From Anthopleura xanthogrammica (lineage: Eukaryota > Cnidaria > Anthozoa > Actiniaria > Actiniidae): a stretch of DNA of 64,000 bases. A model generated the notes under the pieces. The model ran no database searches and was not told the DNA's origin. It saw only the letters and a list, made by a program, of their open reading frames with translations. Below are positions 59,866-64,000 of this stretch, one piece after another (within the stretch, counting starts at the first letter, position 1; the number at the start of each line of letters is the position of its first letter). The stretch lies in contig CAXHSA010000111.1 of NCBI GenBank assembly GCA_964019055.1, positions 1-64,000 of the forward strand, given 5' to 3'. Both the position numbers and the translations under genes were made by a program.

Positions 59866-62440
59866 TCATGATAATACCTCTTGAGATAAAAACACGACGT
59901 TTTGGCGAAAAAAAATTCGGTTTTGGCTGAGTAAAGGTGCTTTTTGGTCAAAAAAGCTGTTTTTTGCTGAGAAAATTTGAAATTTGCTGAGAATTTTCTT
60001 TTGCTCAAAACACGACGTTTTCACTGCTAAACGCAAGTTTTGGCCGAGAAAAGCACATTTTGGGTGTCCAAAACACTGTTTTGCTGGGGGAAAAAACTTT
60101 TTAGCCCAAAAAACTGAAAAATGGCCATTTTGGCTCTCAAAACCAGGTTTTTCGCTTACGGCGTGACCTGTTTGCTGAAACCCCCACTTTTTGCTCATGA
60201 TAATACCTCTTGAGATAAAAACACGACGTTTTGGCGAAAAAAAAAATTCGGTTTTGCCTGAGTAAAGGTGCTTTTTGGTCAAAAAAGCTGTTTTTTGCTG
60301 AGAAAATTTGAAATTTGCTGAGAATTTTCTTTTGCTCAAAACACGACGTTTTCACTGCTAAACGCAAGTTTTGGCCGAGAAAAGCACATTTTGGGTGTCC
60401 AAAACACTGTTTTGCTGGGGGAAAAAACTTTTTAGCCCAAAAAACTGAAAAATGGCCATTTTGGCTCTCAAAACCAGGTTTTTCGCTTACGGCGTGACCT
60501 GTTTGCTGAAACCCCCACTTTTTGCTCATGATAATACCTCTTGAGATAAAAACACGACGTTTTGGCGAAAAAAAAAATCGGTTTTGGCTGAGTAAAGGTG
60601 CTTTTTGGTCAAAAAAGCTGTTTTTTGCTGAGAAAATTTGAAATTTGCTGAGAATTTTCTTTTGCTCAAAACACGACGTTTTCACTGCTAAACGCAAGTT
60701 TTGGCCGAGAAAAGCACATTTTGGGTGTCCAAAACACTGTTTTGCTGGGGGAAAAAACTTTTTAGCCCAAAAAACTGAAAAATGGCCATTTTGGCTCTCA
60801 AAACCAGGTTTTTCGCTTACGGCGTGACCTGTTTGCTGAAACCCCCACTTTTTGCTCATGATAATACCTCTTGAGATAAAAACACGACGTTTTGGCGAAA
60901 AAAATTCGGTTTTGGCTGAGTAAAGGTGCTTTTTGGTCAAAAAAGCTGTTTTTTGCTGAGAAAATTTGAAATTTGCTGAGAATTTTCTTTTGCTCAAAAC
61001 ACGACGTTTTCACTGCTAAACGCAAGTTTTGGCCGAGAAAAGCACATTTTGGGTGTCCAAAACACTGTTTTGCTGGGGGAAAAAACTTTTTAGCCCAAAA
61101 AACTGAAAAATGGCCATTTTGGCTCTCAAAACCAGGTTTTTCGCTTACGGCGTGACCTGTTTGCTGAAACCCCCACTTTTTGCTCATGATAATACCTCTT
61201 GAGATAAAAACACGACGTTTTGGCGAAAAAAAATTCGGTTTTGGCTGAGTAAAGGTGCTTTTTGGTCAAAAAAGCTGTTTTTTGCTGAGAAAATTTGAAA
61301 TTTGCTGAGAATTTTCTTTTGCTCAAAACACGACGTTTTCACTGCTAAACGCAAGTTTTGGCCGAGAAAAGCACATTTTGGGTGTCCAAAACACTGTTTT
61401 GCTGGGGGGAAAAACTTTTTAGCCCAAAAAACTGAAAAATGGCCATTTTGGCTCTCAAAACCAGGTTTTTCGCTTACGGCGTGACCTGTTTGCTGAAACC
61501 CCCACTTTTTGCTCATGATAATACCTCTTGAGATAAAAACACGACGTTTTGGCGAAAAAAAATTCGGTTTTGGCTGAGTAAAGGTGCTTTTTGGTCAAAA
61601 AAGCTGTTTTTTGCTGAGAAAATTTGAAATTTGCTGAGAATTTTCTTTTGCTCAAAACACGACGTTTTCACTGCTAAACGCAAGTTTTGGCCGAGAAAAG
61701 CACATTTTGGGTGTCCAAAACACTGTTTTGCTGGGGGAAAAAACTTTTTAGCCCAAAAAACTGAAAAATGGCCATTTTGGCTCTCAAAACCAGGTTTTTC
61801 GCTTACGGCGTGACCTGTTTGCTGAAACCCCCACTTTTTGCTCATGATAATACCTCTTGAGATAAAAACACGACGTTTTGGCGAAAAAAAATTCGGTTTT
61901 GGCTGAGTAAAGGTGCTTTTTGGTCAAAAAAGCTGTTTTTTGCTGAGAAAATTTGAAATTTGCTGAGAATTTTCTTTTGCTCAAAACACGACGTTTTCAC
62001 TGCTAAACGCAAGTTTTGGCCGAGAAAAGCACATTTTGGGTGTCCAAAACACTGTTTTGCTGGGGGAAAAAACTTTTTAGCCCAAAAAACTGAAAAATGG
62101 CCATTTTGGCTCTCAAAACCAGGTTTTTCGCTTACGGCGTGACCTGTTTGCTGAAACCCCCACTTTTTGCTCATGATAATACCTCTTGAGATAAAAACAC
62201 GACGTTTTGGCGAAAAAAAATTCGGTTTTGGCTGAGTAAAGGTGCTTTTTGGTCAAAAAAGCTGTTTTTTGCTGAGAAAATTTGAAATTTGCTGAGAATT
62301 TTCTTTTGCTCAAAACACGACGTTTTCACTGCTAAACGCAAGTTTTGGCCGAGAAAAGCACATTTTGGGTGTCCAAAACACTGTTTTGCTGGGGGAAAAA
62401 ACGTTTTAGCCCAAAAAACTGAAAAATGGCCATTTTGGCT
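59866..62440. repeat. Satellite block shared with the left array (copy 2)
   Basis: It repeats the marker series of 27054-29620 at a constant offset of 32812 bp: ten-A run plus G-to-C at 60257, ten-A TCGG junction near 60567, seven-A run ending at 60904, six-G run from 61404, and T-to-G at 62403. Further right, the T-to-G marker (ACGTTTTAGCC) recurs on its own at 62732 and 63390, without matching changes on the left at that offset. Confidence 0.75.
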
Positions 62441-64000
62441 CTCAAAACCAGGTTTTTCGCTTACGGCGTGACCTGTTTGCTGAAACCCCCACTTTTTGCT
62501 CATGATAATACCTCTTGAGATAAAAACACGACGTTTTGGCGAAAAAAAATTCGGTTTTGGCTGAGTAAAGGTGCTTTTTGGTCAAAAAAGCTGTTTTTTG
62601 CTGAGAAAATTTGAAATTTGCTGAGAATTTTCTTTTGCTCAAAACACGACGTTTTCACTGCTAAACGCAAGTTTTGGCCGAGAAAAGCACATTTTGGGTG
62701 TCCAAAACACTGTTTTGCTGGGGGAAAAAACGTTTTAGCCCAAAAAACTGAAAAATGGCCATTTTGGCTCTCAAAACCAGGTTTTTCGCTTACGGCGTGA
62801 CCTGTTTGCTGAAACCCCCACTTTTTGCTCATGATAATACCTCTTGAGATAAAAACACGACGTTTTGGCGAAAAAAAATTCGGTTTTGGCTGAGTAAAGG
62901 TGCTTTTTGGTCAAAAAAGCTGTTTTTTGCTGAGAAAATTTGAAATTTGCTGAGAATTTTCTTTTGCTCAAAACACGACGTTTTCACTGCTAAACGCAAG
63001 TTTTGGCCGAGAAAAGCACATTTTGGGTGTCCAAAACACTGTTTTGCTGGGGGAAAAAACTTTTTAGCCCAAAAAACTGAAAAATGGCCATTTTGGCTCT
63101 CAAAACCAGGTTTTTCGCTTACGGCGTGACCTGTTTGCTGAAACCCCCACTTTTTGCTCATGATAATACCTCTTGAGATAAAAACACGACGTTTTGGCGA
63201 AAAAAAATTCGGTTTTGGCTGAGTAAAGGTGCTTTTTGGTCAAAAAAGCTGTTTTTTGCTGAGAAAATTTGAAATTTGCTGAGAATTTTCTTTTGCTCAA
63301 AACACGACGTTTTCACTGCTAAACGCAAGTTTTGGCCGAGAAAAGCACATTTTGGGTGTCCAAAACACTGTTTTGCTGGGGGAAAAAACGTTTTAGCCCA
63401 AAAAACTGAAAAATGGCCATTTTGGCTCTCAAAACCAGGTTTTTCGCTTACGGCGTGACCTGTTTGCTGAAACCCCCACTTTTTGCTCATGATAATACCT
63501 CTTGAGATAAAAACACGACGTTTTGGCGAAAAAAAATTCGGTTTTGGCTGAGTAAAGGTGCTTTTTGGTCAAAAAAGCTGTTTTTTGCTGAGAAAATTTG
63601 AAATTTGCTGAGAATTTTCTTTTGCTCAAAACACGACGTTTTCACTGCTAAACGCAAGTTTTGGCCGAGAAAAGCACATTTTGGGTGTCCAAAACACTGT
63701 TTTGCTGGGGGGAAAAACTTTTTAGCCCAAAAAACTGAAAAATGGCCATTTTGGCTCTCAAAACCAGGTTTTTCGCTTACGGCGTGACCTGTTTGCTGAA
63801 ACCCCCACTTTTTGCTCATGATAATACCTCTTGAGATAAAAACACGACGTTTTGGCGAAAAAAAATTCGGTTTTGGCTGAGTAAAGGTGCTTTTTGGTCA
63901 AAAAAGCTGTTTTTTGCTGAGAAAATTTGAAATTTGCTGAGAATTTTCTTTTGCTCAAAACACGACGTTTTCACTGCTAAACGCAAGTTTTGGCCGAGAA

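Larger units (their letters stand above)
38772..64000. repeat. Right satellite DNA array, 329-bp monomer, about 77 tandem copies
   Basis: Same unit, orientation and phase as the left array, so both were one array before the transposon inserted. It runs off the right edge of the window. The first monomers carry private changes near the insertion (G-to-A at 38872, T-to-A in the TTTTTTGCTGAG word near 39244). Long stretches, such as about 42.8-46.2 kb and 47.9-51.7 kb, look free of variants. Variant markers become frequent from about 51.7 kb on. No gene, RNA gene or other insertion is visible. Confidence 0.98.

Noticed and set aside
1..64000. Repeated 60-, 66- and 110-codon reading frames on both strands of every satellite monomer
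   Set aside because: They overlap each other on opposite strands, end at the same place in each unit because the unit is 329 bp, and vary with homopolymer length. Identity among copies follows from DNA homogenisation, not protein constraint.
1..64000. tRNA, rRNA or other structured RNA genes
   Set aside because: I looked for tRNA box A/B-like words and rRNA cores in the unique island and saw none; the satellite palindromes are too short to support an RNA call.

Overview
This is eukaryotic DNA made of two things: a very long tandem satellite array, and one apparently complete cut-and-paste DNA transposon inserted in it. About 88% of the window is a head-to-tail satellite with a 329-bp unit in a single orientation (positions 1-30959 and 38772-64000, about 171 copies by length). 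The remaining 7.8 kb (30960-38771) is a CACTA/EnSpm-type element. Eukaryotic origin is shown by GT-AG introns that restore reading frame exactly in two genes, AATAAA-type signals and the transposase family. The transposase architecture (tnp2/Transposase_21-like core behind an N-terminal zinc-knuckle, hydrophobic segment and CxxC domain) and the style of the partner protein remind me of elements in cnidarian and other marine invertebrate genomes. That taxonomic guess is from memory and is only moderately secure.

Layout. (1) 1-30959: satellite array, including a long stretch with no visible change (about 7.1-15.6 kb) and an indel-rich zone (about 16.1-19.2 kb). (2) 30960-38771: transposon, with imperfect terminal inverted repeats beginning CACT and a 3-bp TTT target duplication. 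From left to right it holds the left TIR and subterminal repeats, the 3' end of the transposase gene (minus strand, two exons, 1049 aa), a 434-bp divergent promoter region, a five-exon plus-strand gene (344 aa), a poly(A) signal, a 12-copy 47-bp minisatellite, right subterminal repeats and the right TIR. (3) 38772-64000: the same satellite, in the same orientation and in exact phase with the left array. It contains duplicated multi-monomer blocks at about 52.8-57 kb and 57.2-58.5 kb, and a block at 59.9-62.4 kb that matches the left array at about 27.1-29.6 kb.

How the parts work together (inference). The two divergently transcribed proteins look like the TNPD/TNPA pair of classical En/Spm elements: a catalytic transposase plus a smaller, basic, coiled-coil accessory protein that may bind subterminal repeats. 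A 9-bp word, ATATTTGCC/GGCAAATAT, recurs in both subterminal regions and in the 47-bp minisatellite, which makes it the obvious candidate binding site. Ends, target duplication and both reading frames are intact, so the element is a plausible autonomous and young copy. The satellite shows alternating T- and A-tracts about 10 bp apart (predicted intrinsic curvature) and no credible gene of its own.
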